In this document: positions 1 to 12,143 of the stretch, piece by piece
How the letters are laid out: each line of letters starts with the position of its first letter
Position numbering within the stretch: the stretch's first letter is position 1
From: DAIMFL01 sp964372215
GTDB lineage: Bacteria; Pseudomonadota; Alphaproteobacteria; Dongiales; Dongiaceae
Length of the DNA: 51,961 nt
Reading direction: 5' to 3'
Assembly (NCBI GenBank): GCA_964372215.1
Contig: CAYJQC010000029.1
Location: 1-51,961 of the forward strand
Position numbers and translations under genes: made by a program
The notes under the pieces: model-generated
Databases searched by the model: none
Told to the model about the DNA's origin: nothing
What the model saw: only the letters and a program-made list of their open reading frames with translations

Positions 1-1647
1 GTTCATGGCCGCCGCCGGAGTCGCCTCGCGCATGTCGGCGGCGGCGCCGCGCGCCCCGGCGGCGGCGCTGCCGGTCACCCGCGAGAACAGGCTCGGGCCA
101 CGCCGCTTGTCGGCCTGCAGCTCGGCGGCCGAGGCGCTTGCCGGGGCGGCCGTGCGGGCCGGCGACTCGGGCCGCGGCTGCGGGTTCCGGCTGCCGGCCT
201 CGACCGGCGGCGGGGCGATGAACGGGCGCTCCGCCGGCCGGGCCGCCGGCTGCTGGGCGGCGCGCGTCTCGGCCATCGATTCGCGACGCGGCTCCTCCGC
301 CCGGTTCGGCATCGCCGCGGCGCGCGGGCTGAACTCGGGGGCGGCACCGTAGGTGCCGGTCGAGTTCGGTTGCGCGGTCTCGACCTGATGGGCCGCGCCG
401 CTATCGGCACTCGCCTGGCCGGTCGCGGGCTGCGCCGCTGCGGTCGCGCCCGCGACACTGGACGACATGGCGCCCATCGCCGGGCCCGCCGAGGCGGACA
501 TGCCGCCGAGCGGCGCCGACATCGGCTGGCCCGCGCCGGCCTGGCCGGTGGTCGGCTGCATCTGCGACACCGGGGCGGTGGACGTCCCCGAGGCGGTCGG
601 CGCGGCGGCCGGCGCGCTCACCACCTGGCCGCGGCTCGCGACCAGGCTGATGGAGACCGGGCGCGGCTGCATCTGCGCCTCGGCCTCGATGCCGGTGGCC
701 ACCACCGAGATGCGGATGCGGCCTTCGAGCGCCGGGTTGAAGGTCGAGCCGAAGATGATGTTGGCGTCGGGATCGACCTCGTCGCGGATCCGGTTGGCCG
801 ACTCGTCGACCTCGAACAGGGTCATGTCGAGGCCGCCGGTGATGTTGATGAGAACGCCGCGCGCGCCCTTCATCGAGACGTCGTCGAGCAGCGGGTTGGA
901 GATCGCCGCCTCGGCCGCCGCGACCGCGCGGTTCTCGCCTTCGGCCTCGCCGGTGCCCATCATCGCCTTGCCCATCTCGGTCATGACGGCACGGATGTCG
1001 GCGAAGTCGAGGTTGATCAGGCCCGGCATGACCATCAGGTCGGTGATGCCGCGCACGCCGCTGTGCAGCACCTCGTCCGCCATGTTAAAGGCGTCGGCGA
1101 AGGTGGTCTTCTCGTTCGCCACCCGGAACAGGTTCTGGTTCGGGATGACGATCAGCGTGTCGACGTATTGCTGCAGCTCCTGGATGCCGCTCTCGGCAAT
1201 GCGCATGCGGTGCAGGCCCTCGAAGTGGAAGGGCTTGGTGACCACGCCGACGGTCAGGATGCCGTGCTCGCGCGCGGCGCGGGCGATCACCGGCGCCGCG
1301 CCGGTGCCGGTACCGCCGCCCATGCCGGCGGTGATGAACACCATGTTGCTGCCCTGGAGCTGCTCGATGATCTGGTCGATCACCTCCTCGGCGGCGGCGC
1401 GGCCGACATCGGGGCGCGAGCCGGCGCCCAGGCCCTGGGTGATGTTGTTGCCGAGCTGCAGGCGGCGCTCGCACAGCGACTGGGCGAGCGCTTGGGAATC
1501 GGTGTTGCTGACGATGAACTCCACGCCTTCGAGGCTGGAGCGGATCATGTTGTTGACGGCGTTGCCGCCGGCCCCGCCGACCCCGATCACGCTGATGCGG
1601 GGAGTCACCTCGTGGGGGTTGTGGGGCACGGACAGGTTGAGGGTCAT
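1..1647 (-). CDS. ftsZ: Cell division GTPase FtsZ (C-terminus cut by window edge)
   Basis: FtsZ is the tubulin-like GTPase that polymerises into the cytoplasmic Z-ring and recruits the divisome. The protein starts MTLNLSVPHNPHEVTPRISV; the glycine loop GVGGAGGNA is at about residues 22-30 and the tubulin signature GGGTGTG at 110-116. After the globular domain (about 330 residues) comes a tail of more than 200 residues rich in Ala, Pro, Gln and Ser, still open at the window edge, so the conserved C-terminal FtsA-binding peptide is not seen. Long tails are usual in alphaproteobacterial FtsZ (E. coli has only 383 residues in all). A strong AAGGAG lies 6 nt before the ATG. It is the last dcw gene and the only one separated from its predecessor by a sizeable gap (129 bp), which leaves room for separate control. 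Confidence 0.97.
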   Translation of the reverse strand, partial: MTLNLSVPHNPHEVTPRISVIGVGGAGGNAVNNMIRSSLEGVEFIVSNTDSQALAQSLCERRLQLGNNITQGLGAGSRPDVGRAAAEEVIDQIIEQLQGSNMVFITAGMGGGTGTGAAPVIARAAREHGILTVGVVTKPFHFEGLHRMRIAESGIQELQQYVDTLIVIPNQNLFRVANEKTTFADAFNMADEVLHSGVRGITDLMVMPGLINLDFADIRAVMTEMGKAMMGTGEAEGENRAVAAAEAAISNPLLDDVSMKGARGVLINITGGLDMTLFEVDESANRIRDEVDPDANIIFGSTFNPALEGRIRISVVATGIEAEAQMQPRPVSISLVASRGQVVSAPAAAPTASGTSTAPVSQMQPTTGQAGAGQPMSAPLGGMSASAGPAMGAMSSSVAGATAAAQPATGQASADSGAAHQVETAQPNSTGTYGAAPEFSPRAAAMPNRAEEPRRESMAETRAAQQPAARPAERPFIAPPPVEAGSRNPQPRPESPARTAAPASASAAELQADKRRGPSLFSRVTGSAAAGARGAAADMREATPAAAMN

Positions 1648-1776
1648 GACGGTCTCCTTGACTTGCAGTCCGGTTGAGCAGTGCCGGCGTCGACCGGCGG
1701 ATTTGGCGCCCTGGCTGCGTCGGGTCCCCCCGGGCGGATCGCGGGCGTAAGGTGCTGCGGGAAAGGTGCTTGGGGA

Positions 1777-3033
1777 TCAGAAATTTTCACGGAACCAGTG
1801 ACCGAGCCGGCCGATCAGGCCGTTCGGCTCCTCCGTTTGCGTGCGCGTCGACCGGGGCTCGCTGATCTCGGCCTGCAGCGCATAGCTCAGAAGTCCGGCG
1901 CAGGTGGCGAAGGCCGGGCCGGCGGTCGACTCGGCGAGTCCGGCGACCCGGATCGGCCGGCCCATGCGCACCTGCTTGTCGAGAATCAGTGCCGCGAGGT
2001 CGCGCACGCCGGCGAGCTGGCTGGCGCCGCCGGCGAGCACGACGCGGCGCCCGGCGATCTTGTCGAAGCCGCTGGCCTCGAGCCGCGCGCGCACCAGCTC
2101 GAACGTCTCCTCGAGGCGCGGCTGCACGATGCCGACCAGGAACGAGCGCGGCACGTTGCTGACCTGATCGGCGTCGTCCTCGCCGACCTGCGGCACCGCG
2201 ATGACCTCGCGCTCGTCGGCGGGCGAGGCGCTGCAGCTCGCGTACAGGGTCTTCATGCGCTCGGCGTGGACGATCGGCGTCGACAACCCGCGGGCGATGT
2301 CGCTGGTGACATGGGCGCCGCCGATCGGCACGCTGTCGGTGTAGACGACGTTGCCGTCGAAGAAGACCGCGATGGTGGTGGTGCCGCCACCCATGTCGAT
2401 GACGGTGACGCCGAGATCCATCTCGTCCTCGACCAGGGTGGCGAGGCCGGAGGCGAACGGCGAGACCACCAGGCCGCGAATGTCGAGATGGCAGCGCGCG
2501 ACGCAGGTCGCGAGGTTCCTGACCGCGCCGGCGCTCGCCGTCACCAGATGGATGTCGACGCCGAGGCGCTCGCCGTACATGCCGCGGGGATCGCGGATGC
2601 CGCGGCTGCCGTCGATGGTGTAGCCCACGGGAATCGAATGGATGAGCTGGCGCTCGCCGTTGCCGTCCGGCGCCTGGCCGTGCGCCAGCACGCGGCGCAG
2701 GTCGCCGTCGCCGACCTCGTGGCCGGCGATGGTGACCTCGACGCCGACCGTCTGCGAGGCGGGATAGCCGCCGGAGACGTTGACGATGACGTCCTGGATG
2801 GTCTCGCCGGCCATCTGCTCGGCGGCGTGGACCGCGGTCAGGATCGCGCTCTCGGCCGCCTCCATGTCGACGATGGCGCCGCCGCGCACGCCGCGCGAGA
2901 GCTGGTGGCCGATGCCGATCACCCGCGGCCGCCCGTCTTCCTCGGCGCGGGCGATGAAGCAGCAGACCTTGTTGCTGCCGACGTCGAGGGTGGCGATCAG
3001 CCCGCCCCGGGGGGTCAGTCTCGTCTTCCTCAT
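1777..3033 (-). CDS. ftsA: Cell division protein FtsA
   Basis: FtsA is the actin-like ATPase that tethers FtsZ filaments to the inner membrane. The 418-residue protein begins MRKTRLTPRGGLIATLDVGS, with the phosphate-1 motif LDVGSNKV, the 1C subdomain region in the first half, and the second ATP motif VIDMGGGTTTIAV. It ends in an amphipathic helix (GLIGRLGHWFRENF) that fits the membrane-targeting sequence of the family. The ATG overlaps the ftsQ stop in an ATGA, which decides the start against the longer open frame upstream. Length and motifs are normal. Confidence 0.96.
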   Translation of the reverse strand: MRKTRLTPRGGLIATLDVGSNKVCCFIARAEEDGRPRVIGIGHQLSRGVRGGAIVDMEAAESAILTAVHAAEQMAGETIQDVIVNVSGGYPASQTVGVEVTIAGHEVGDGDLRRVLAHGQAPDGNGERQLIHSIPVGYTIDGSRGIRDPRGMYGERLGVDIHLVTASAGAVRNLATCVARCHLDIRGLVVSPFASGLATLVEDEMDLGVTVIDMGGGTTTIAVFFDGNVVYTDSVPIGGAHVTSDIARGLSTPIVHAERMKTLYASCSASPADEREVIAVPQVGEDDADQVSNVPRSFLVGIVQPRLEETFELVRARLEASGFDKIAGRRVVLAGGASQLAGVRDLAALILDKQVRMGRPIRVAGLAESTAGPAFATCAGLLSYALQAEISEPRSTRTQTEEPNGLIGRLGHWFRENF

Positions 3034-3902
3034 GTGCTGTCCCCGGGGTCGCGCCGGCGCGCCGCCGCCTCCGGCGTCAGCCGGACGATCAGGCGGTCGG
3101 GCTGGCGCAGGTCGATGGCGGTCAGGTCGCGGTCGATCAGCCCGTGCTGGCGCTGCAGGGCGGCCAGCTCGAGCCAGGCCGCGGCGCCGTTCTCCTCCGG
3201 CAGGCGGACGTCGACGCCGTTGTCGAGACGGATGTTCCAGCGCCGCTCGCCGACCCAGATGGCGGCCTTGACCCGCGCCGCCAGGTCGGGGGCCATCGCC
3301 AGCATTTCCACCAGCTCGGCGGCGTGGGCATTGGCGCCGTCGCCGACCACCATCGGCAGGTGGCCGAACGAGTCGAGCGCCGGGCCGCTGACCACCATGC
3401 CGGTACGGTCGATCAGCGCGATCTCGCCTTCGCGCTGCCACAGCGCCAACGGCTCGCGCTCCTCGACCGAGATGAACAGCGTATCGGGCAGCCGCCGCTC
3501 GACGGTGGCACGCGCCACCCAGGGCAGGGCCTCGAGCTTGGCGCGCAGCGTCGCCGGATCGAGTCCAAGGATCGGCGCGCCGAGCTTGAGGTCGAGGGCG
3601 GTCATCAGCGCCTCCTGCGAGGTCCGGCCGCGGCCCTGGACCAGCACTTCGCGCAGCGCCAGGCCGGCATCGGCGGAGGCCTCGAGGGTGGCGTCGCCGA
3701 GCGCGTCCCATTGCCGCTCCATCCAGCCGCTGGACCAGGCCCAGCCGCCGGCGCCGAGCAGCATGACGGCGACCGCCGCCGGCCCGCCCCAGCGGATCAG
3801 CAGGGCCTGCCAGCGCGCCCGCGGCCGGCGGCGCATCGGCGCCTTGGCCGGCTTGCGGCGGGTCGCGCCGCCGCGCGTCGGGCTGCGGCTCACGCGTCGC
3901 AT
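3030..3902 (-). CDS. ftsQ: Cell division protein FtsQ
   Basis: FtsQ is a bitopic divisome scaffold that joins FtsA/FtsZ to the FtsB-FtsL-FtsW-FtsI complex. Of 290 residues, the first 33 are very basic and cytoplasmic, one membrane segment lies at about 34-58, a POTRA domain follows (about 78-147, starting near LREVLVQGRGRTSQEAL), then the FtsQ/DivIB beta domain. The ATG gives a 13-bp overlap with ddl; an in-frame GTG three codons later (first base 3893) would make a 4-bp GTGA overlap like most junctions here, so the start is uncertain by three residues. Stop overlaps the ftsA ATG. Confidence 0.94.
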   Translation of the reverse strand: MRRVSRSPTRGGATRRKPAKAPMRRRPRARWQALLIRWGGPAAVAVMLLGAGGWAWSSGWMERQWDALGDATLEASADAGLALREVLVQGRGRTSQEALMTALDLKLGAPILGLDPATLRAKLEALPWVARATVERRLPDTLFISVEEREPLALWQREGEIALIDRTGMVVSGPALDSFGHLPMVVGDGANAHAAELVEMLAMAPDLAARVKAAIWVGERRWNIRLDNGVDVRLPEENGAAAWLELAALQRQHGLIDRDLTAIDLRQPDRLIVRLTPEAAARRRDPGDST

Positions 3903-4812
3903 CGGGCGTTCTCCACCATCCAGGCGACCAACTGCGAAAACGGGATGCCGAGATGCTTGGCCTGTTCGGGCACCAGCGAGAGCGGCGTCATGCCGGGCTG
4001 GGTGTTGATCTCCAGCAGGAACAGCTTGCCGGGCTCGCCGCCGGTGTCGTCGTAGCGGAAGTCGGCGCGGCTGACGCCGCGGCAGCCGAGCGCGCGATGC
4101 GCGGCCAGCGCCGCGTCGAGGGCCTGGCGCGTAATGACATCGGGCAGCGGCGCCGGCACCAGGTGCTCGGTCTTGCCCTCGGTGTATTTCGCGACGTAGT
4201 CGTAGAAGCCGGCGCGCGGGCGCAATTCGGTCACGGCCAGCGGCCGGTCGCCCATCACGCCGACGGTCAGCTCGCGCCCGGGAATGTAGGGCTCGATCAG
4301 CAGTTTCTGCCCGACCTGCCAGCCGCATTCGTCGAAGTCCGGCAGGTTGTCGCCGGGATGGACGATGCGCACCCCGACGCTCGAGCCCTCGTTGTTCGGC
4401 TTGATCACATAGGGGCGCGCCATCGGGTCGCCGGCCATCAGCTCGGTGGCGTCGATCACCCGGCCGTCCGGGCAGGTGATGCCGGCGGCGGCGAACACCC
4501 GCTTGGCGACTGCCTTGTCCATCGCCACGGCCGACGCCAGGATCCCGGAATGGGTGTAGGGAATGCCGAGCAGCTCGAGCACGCCCTGCACCGATCCGTC
4601 CTCGCCATAGCGCCCGTGCAGCGCGTTGAAGACGACGTCGGGGCGCGGCTCCAGCGCCTTGACCAGCGCGGCGACGTCGCGCCCGGCATCGACCGTGACG
4701 ACGTCGTAGCCCGCGCTGCGCAGACCCTTGGCGCATTCGGCGCCGCTGGTCAGCGAAACCTGGCGCTCCGCCGAGGCCCCGCCCATCAACACAACCACGC
4801 GCTTGGCAGCAG

Positions 4813-4816
<4 letters not shown>
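3890..4816 (-). CDS. ddl: D-alanine--D-alanine ligase
   Basis: Ddl joins two D-Ala in an ATP-dependent step, giving the dipeptide that MurF adds to the UDP-MurNAc tripeptide. The 308-residue protein has the N-terminal VVVLMGGASAERQVSL segment, the ATP-grasp motifs KPNNEGSSVGV and ADFRYDD, and the substrate/Mg loop LEINTQPGMT with its conserved Glu and Asn. Length is normal for the DdlB group. The ATG is fixed by an ATGA overlap with the murB stop. The gene is cytoplasmic in function and embedded in the dcw operon. Confidence 0.96.
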
Positions 4817-7192
<2,376 letters not shown>

Positions 7193-7196
<4 letters not shown>

Positions 7197-8472
7197 TCCG
7201 CGGCCTCCCGGCCGATCGACGGCGTGACCGCCGCTTCGTCATGGGCGCCGTTGCCGCCGGCCAGCGACAGCACCAGGTCGGCCAGCCGCCGCGCGGCGTC
7301 GCGCCGCCCGGCGGCGCGCGCCTTGGCGGCTGCCTCGACCAGCTGTGCCGGCGCCTGCAGCATCGCGTCGAGCCGCGATGCCAGGGCCTCCGGCGTGAAC
7401 GCCGGTTCCGGCATGGTCCAGGCGGCGCCGGCCGCCTCCACCGCGCGGGCGTTGGCGGTCTGATGGTCGTCGGCGGCGTGGGGGTAGGGCACAAGGATCG
7501 CCGGCCGCCCGGCGGCGCACAGCTCGGTCACGGTCGAGGCGCCGGAGCGGGTGACCGCGAGATGGGTGCGCGCCAGGCGCTCCGGCACGTCGGCGAAGAA
7601 GGCGGCGAGGTCGGCGGCCAGCCCGAGCCGGTCATAGGCGTCCTTGACGCCTGCGTAGTCCTCGGCGCGGCACTGCTGGGCGACGCGCAGCCGGCCGCGT
7701 ACGGGCTCGGGCAGCATGGCGATCGCCGCCGGCACCACGTGGCTGAACACGCGGGCGCCCTGGCTGCCGCCGAGAACCAGGAGCTGGAAGTCGCCGTCGA
7801 CCGGCGGGTAGCAAGAATCGGCGACAGCGGCGATGGCGGGGGGCCCCCGCTTTGCCGGGGCCACCCCCAAGCCCCGGTGGCCCCCCCGCCAAACCGCGGG
7901 GTTGTGGGAGGGNNNNNNNNNNCGGCTCGTCGGGGGGGGGGGGGGCGCCGGGGGGGGGGGCCGCCCCCCCGGGGGGGGCCCCCCCCCCCGCCCGGCAAAC
8001 CGGCGGTATGGTCGAAGGAAAGCGCGATCCGGGCCGCGCGGCGCGCGAGCAGGCGATTGGCGCGGCCGAGCACGGCGTTCTGTTCGTGCAGGACGGTCTT
8101 GATGCCGGCGCGCTGGGCCGCCAGCACCGTCGGGACCGAAGCGTAGCCGCCGAAGCCGACCACGACCGCGGGCGACAGGCGGCGCAGGATGGCGCGCGCC
8201 TGGAACCAGCCGCCCACCAGCTGCAGCGCGCCGCGCGCCCGCGCCACCAGGCCGCGGCCGGCCAGGCCGCCGGCGCTGATGTGATGCACCTCGACCTCGG
8301 GCTGGCGGTCGCCGAAGCCCTTGCCGCGCGCATCGGTGACGAGCGCCACGCGGCAGCCGCGCGCGACCAGCTCGCCGGCCAGCGCCTCGGCCGGGAACAT
8401 GTGGCCGCCGGTGCCGCCGGCGGCGAGCACGACGAGGGGCCGGGACCGGTTCATGACGGATTCCGCCGTCAT
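7193..8472 (-). CDS. murG: Lipid II synthase MurG, interrupted by an assembly gap
   Basis: MurG is the membrane-associated GT28 glycosyltransferase that adds GlcNAc to lipid I, giving lipid II. The N-terminal half (8472 down to about 7993) has the LAAGGTGGHMFPA loop and VLHEQNAVLGRANRLL; the C-terminal half (about 7838 to 7193) has LLVLGGSQGARVFS, TRSGASTVTEL and YPHAADDHQTANA. The halves lie in different frames on either side of a run of ten N set in poly-G/poly-C sequence. Judged against the family, only a dozen or so codons around the expected TGNPVR motif are missing, so the real gene is almost surely intact at about 380 residues. The start at 8472 makes an ATGA overlap with ftsW; an ATG six codons on (8454) is the alternative. 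Confidence 0.9.
7838..7992. other. Assembly gap with low-complexity flanks inside murG
   Basis: Ten N residues (7913-7922) lie between about 75 bp and 70 bp of near-pure G/C homopolymer and degenerate fragments such as long G runs followed by long C runs. The sequence codes for nothing MurG-like in any frame, yet MurG sequence resumes cleanly on both sides. I read it as a scaffolding gap joined through low-quality contig ends, not as an insertion. A similar tract without N occurs at 51607-51687. Confidence 0.9.
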
Positions 8473-9596
8473 GACAGGTCACCGAGGCCGACCCGCCGGC
8501 GGGTGAGCGCGAGCAGCATGCCCATGCCGAGCGACAGTGCGAGCAGCGACGAGCCGCCATAGCTGATGAACGGCAGGGTCATGCCCTTGGTCGGCATCAG
8601 ATGCAGCGACGAGGCCATGTTGATCAGCGCCTGCAGGCCGAAGGTGACGAGCAGGCCGGTGGCCGCGAGCTGGACGAACTGGCTGTTCTCGCGCATCAGC
8701 CGGGACAGGCCGCGCAGCACGATGAAGGCGAACAACGCGACCACCAGCAGGCAGGCGAAAAGGCCGAGCTCCTCGCCCGCCACCGCGAAGATGAAATCGG
8801 CGTGGGCGTCGGGCAGGAACTGCTTGACCGTGCCCTCGCCGGGGCCGCGGCCATAGAGCCCGCCGTTCATGAAGGCCTCGAGCGAGCGGTCGATCTGATA
8901 GCTGTCGCCGGCGCTCGGATCGAGGAAGCCGTCGATTCGCTCGGTGACGTGCGGAAAAGCGAAGTAGGCGCCGACCAGGCCGGCCAGTCCCAGCAGGCCG
9001 AGACCGACCACCCAGATGAGCGACAGGCCGGCCAGGAAAAACTGTGCGAACCAGGTCACGGTCACCACGAAGGTCATGCCGAGATCGGGCTGCAGCAGCA
9101 GCAGCCCGGCGACCGCGGCATAGAGCGCGATGGCGATCAGATTGCCCGGCACCCGCATCTCTGAATTCTGCGCGGCGAACATCCAGGCCGCGACCACGGC
9201 GAAGCAGGGCTTCAGGAATTCCGACGGCTGCAGCGAGAAGCCGGCGATCGAGATCCAGCGCGTGGCGCCCTTGATCTCGCTGCCCATGAACAGGGTGGCG
9301 ACGGTGAACAGCAGGAAGGCCAGGAAGCCGATGGTCGCCAGCCGGCGCACGCCGCGCGGGCCGAGCAGCGACACGCCGAAGACGATGGCAATCGCCGGCG
9401 GCAGCATCATCAGGTGATGGCGCGCGAGGTAGAAGCTGTCGAGGCCGATGCGCTTGGCGACCGCCGGGCTGGCGGCGAAGATCAGGATCACCCCGAGGAA
9501 CACCAGGCAGGCGAGCGCCGCCAGGGTCCAGCGGTCGACCGTCCACCACCAGCGGCCGAACCGGCTGGTATCGGTGCGGGAGAAGGTCACGCTCAC
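8469..9596 (-). CDS. ftsW: Divisome peptidoglycan glycosyltransferase FtsW
   Basis: FtsW is the SEDS-family polymerase that, with FtsI, turns lipid II into septal glycan strands. The 375-residue protein has about ten membrane segments and the SEDS signatures FSLQPSEFLKP, LLQPDLGMT, the large extracellular loop with GLYGRGPGEGTVKQFLPDAH, and the C-terminal GMTLPFISYGGSSL. The GTG start makes a GTGA overlap with the murD stop and gives the expected short cytoplasmic N-terminus, so the much longer open frame upstream is not used. Stop overlaps the murG ATG. Confidence 0.95.
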   Translation of the reverse strand: MSVTFSRTDTSRFGRWWWTVDRWTLAALACLVFLGVILIFAASPAVAKRIGLDSFYLARHHLMMLPPAIAIVFGVSLLGPRGVRRLATIGFLAFLLFTVATLFMGSEIKGATRWISIAGFSLQPSEFLKPCFAVVAAWMFAAQNSEMRVPGNLIAIALYAAVAGLLLLQPDLGMTFVVTVTWFAQFFLAGLSLIWVVGLGLLGLAGLVGAYFAFPHVTERIDGFLDPSAGDSYQIDRSLEAFMNGGLYGRGPGEGTVKQFLPDAHADFIFAVAGEELGLFACLLVVALFAFIVLRGLSRLMRENSQFVQLAATGLLVTFGLQALINMASSLHLMPTKGMTLPFISYGGSSLLALSLGMGMLLALTRRRVGLGDLS

Positions 9597-11020
9597 GACG
9601 CGGCCCTTTGAGGTGCGGCGCCGGCGGCGGCCGGCTGCAGCGCCTGCACCAGGCGGCGGAAGGCGTCGCCGCGCGCCTCGAAATTGGCGAACTGGTCGAA
9701 CGAGGCGCAGGCCGGCGAAAGCAGCACGACCGCGCCGGCGCGACCCTCGCACTGCGCCAGCGCGTGCGCCGCCGCGACCGCGCCGGCCAGGGTGCCGCAG
9801 CGGCTGGTGGCGACCTTGCCGGCGAGGGCGGCGGCGAAGGCGTCTTCCGCCTCGCCGATCAGGAAGGCGTGGGCGATGCGGGCGTGGAACCCGTCGAGCC
9901 CGTCGAGCCCGGTCTCCTTCGGCTGGCCGCCGACGATCCAGTAGATCGGCTCGTAGCAGGCGAGTGCGCGCGCGGCGGCATCGGCGTTGGTCGCCTTGCT
10001 GTCGTTGACGTAGCGGACGCCGTTGATGGTGGCGACCAGCTCCTGCCGGTGGGCCAGGCCGGGATAGCTGCGCAGGCCGGCGGCGATCGCCTCGGGCGCC
10101 AGGCCGACGGCGCGGCACGCGGCATAGGCGGCGCAGGCGTTCTGCCAGTTATGCGCGCCGGGCAAGGCGGGAGCCTCGGCCAGATCGAGCACCAGCCGAT
10201 CGCCGCCCGCGCTGTCGTCGATCAGCTTGCCGTCCGCCGCGTGGACGCCGCCCGGAAACCGCCGCTCCGCAGAGATCGCGACGACGCGCTGCGCCCCGCC
10301 GGCGATGAGCGCCTCGCGCACGGCGCGGCAGTGATCGTCGTCGATCCCGACGATGGCGGTATCGCCGGCCCCCTGGTTGGCGAAGATCCGCCGCTTGGCC
10401 GCGACATAGCCGTCGATGCCGCCGTGGCGGCCGAGATGGTCGGGCGTCACGTTCAGCAGCACCGCGGCGCGGCAGGCGAGGGAATTGGTCAGCTCGAGCT
10501 GATAGGAGGACAGCTCGAGGGCATAGACGCCGTCCGCCGGCAGCGGGTCGAAGGCGAGCACCGGCGTGCCGAGATTGCCGCCGGCCACGCTGGGCCGCCC
10601 GGCGCTGGCGAGCAGGTGGCCGATCAGGGCGGTGGTCGTCGACTTGCCGTTGGTGCCGGTGATGCCGATGCAGGCCGCCGGCGCCACCATGCGGCCCGCG
10701 AGCGCGCGGGCGAACAGCTCGACGTCGCCGATGATCTCTACGCCGTGTTTGCGCGCCGCGACCGCCACCGGATGCGGCGCCGGGTGGGTGTGCGGGATGC
10801 CGGGGCTGAGCACCAGCGCGGCGACCCGCGACCAGTCGCAGCCGGCCAGCTCGACCAGCCGCAGCCCGGTGGCGGCGGCCCGGGCGCGCACGGCTTCGCC
10901 GTCGTCCCACGCCCACACCGCCGTGCCGGCATGGGCCAGCGCGGCCGCGGCGGCAAGCCCGGACTTGCCCAGCCCGAGCACGGCGACGGCACGATTGGCG
11001 ATGGCTGGCAGCGGGATCAT
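9593..11020 (-). CDS. murD: UDP-N-acetylmuramoylalanine--D-glutamate ligase MurD
   Basis: MurD adds D-Glu to UDP-MurNAc-L-Ala in the cytoplasm. The 475-residue protein has the N-terminal VAVLGLGKSGLAAA fold, the P-loop GITGTNGKSTTTAL, LLNVTPDHLGRHG, and the C-terminal VRYVNDSKATNADAAARAL and IVGGQPKETGLDGL motifs. Length is typical. Only 16 bp separate it from mraY; its stop overlaps the ftsW GTG. Confidence 0.96.
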   Translation of the reverse strand: MIPLPAIANRAVAVLGLGKSGLAAAAALAHAGTAVWAWDDGEAVRARAAATGLRLVELAGCDWSRVAALVLSPGIPHTHPAPHPVAVAARKHGVEIIGDVELFARALAGRMVAPAACIGITGTNGKSTTTALIGHLLASAGRPSVAGGNLGTPVLAFDPLPADGVYALELSSYQLELTNSLACRAAVLLNVTPDHLGRHGGIDGYVAAKRRIFANQGAGDTAIVGIDDDHCRAVREALIAGGAQRVVAISAERRFPGGVHAADGKLIDDSAGGDRLVLDLAEAPALPGAHNWQNACAAYAACRAVGLAPEAIAAGLRSYPGLAHRQELVATINGVRYVNDSKATNADAAARALACYEPIYWIVGGQPKETGLDGLDGFHARIAHAFLIGEAEDAFAAALAGKVATSRCGTLAGAVAAAHALAQCEGRAGAVVLLSPACASFDQFANFEARGDAFRRLVQALQPAAAGAAPQRAAS

Positions 11021-11036
11021 GCGAGCGGTCTCTTCC

Positions 11037-12125
11037 TCACCGCAGCTTCAGGGTAGCGAGCCCGGCCAGGGCCAGGATCGAGGCGATGATCCAGAAGCGG
11101 ATGACGATGGTCGGCTCGGCCCAGCCCTTCTTCTCGAAGTGATGGTGGAGCGGCGCCATGCGGAACACGCGCTTGCCGGTGAGCTTGAAGGACGCGACCT
11201 GGACGATGACCGAGACCGTCTCCAGCACGAACAGCCCGCCGACGATGGCGAGCACCAGCTCGTGCTTGGTGACGACCGAGATGGCGCCGAGCGCGCCGCC
11301 GCAGGACAGCGATCCGGTATCGCCCATGAACACCATGGCCGGCGGCGCGTTGAACCAGAGGAAGCCGAGGCTGGCGCCGCACAGGGCGGCGCAGAACACC
11401 GCGAGCTCGCCGGCGCCCTGCACGAAATGGATCTGCAGGTAGTTGGCGAACACCGCGTTGCCGACGAGATAGGCGATGAGGGCAAAGCAGCCGGCGGCGA
11501 TCATCACCGGCACGATGGCGAGCCCGTCGAGCCCATCGGTCAGGTTGACCGCGTTGGACGCGCCGACCATGACGAATACCGCAAGCGGCAGGAACAGCCA
11601 GCCGAGATTGATCAGCAGGTCCTTGAGGAACGGCACGGCGAGGCTGGTATCAAGCGGCGACGGCGTGAGCCGCATCGCGGCATAGGCGGCGACGGTGCCG
11701 ATGGCGATCTGCGCCAGCAGCTTGAAGCGCCCGGGCAGGCCCTTGTGGGTGCGTCGCGTCAGCTTGAGATAGTCGTCGCCGAAGCCGATCAGGCCGAAGC
11801 CCACGGTCACGCCCAGGACGATCCAGACGAAGCCGTTCGAGAGATCGGCCCAGAGCAGGGTGCTGACCGCGATCGCCAGGAGGATCAGCACGCCGCCCAT
11901 GGTCGGCGTGCCCTTCTTGGTGAGGAGATGGGATTCCGGGCCGTCGGTGCGGATCGGCTGGCCTTCGCGCTGCTTGCGCTTCAGCCAGCGGATCACCGGG
12001 CCGCCCATCAGGAAGCTGAGCAGCAGTGCGGTCAGCACCGCCCCGCCGCTCCTGAAGGTCAGGTAGCGGAACAGGTTGAGGATGCTGACGTCCTCGGCCA
12101 ACGGTGCCAGCAGGTTGAACAGCAT
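11037..12125 (-). CDS. mraY: Phospho-N-acetylmuramoyl-pentapeptide transferase MraY
   Basis: MraY is the integral membrane enzyme that moves phospho-MurNAc-pentapeptide onto undecaprenyl phosphate to form lipid I. The 362-residue protein opens MLFNLLAPLAEDVSILNLF as is standard, has about ten hydrophobic segments, and shows the Mg/catalytic aspartate motifs GFGDDYLKL, NAVNLTDGLDGLA and VFMGDTGSLSCGG plus the cytoplasmic PLHHHFEKKGW loop. Gaps of 18 bp to murF and 16 bp to murD make it the only stretch of the upstream operon without gene overlaps. Confidence 0.97.
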   Translation of the reverse strand: MLFNLLAPLAEDVSILNLFRYLTFRSGGAVLTALLLSFLMGGPVIRWLKRKQREGQPIRTDGPESHLLTKKGTPTMGGVLILLAIAVSTLLWADLSNGFVWIVLGVTVGFGLIGFGDDYLKLTRRTHKGLPGRFKLLAQIAIGTVAAYAAMRLTPSPLDTSLAVPFLKDLLINLGWLFLPLAVFVMVGASNAVNLTDGLDGLAIVPVMIAAGCFALIAYLVGNAVFANYLQIHFVQGAGELAVFCAALCGASLGFLWFNAPPAMVFMGDTGSLSCGGALGAISVVTKHELVLAIVGGLFVLETVSVIVQVASFKLTGKRVFRMAPLHHHFEKKGWAEPTIVIRFWIIASILALAGLATLKLR

Positions 12126-12143
12126 GGGCTTGTCCGGCCTCTC

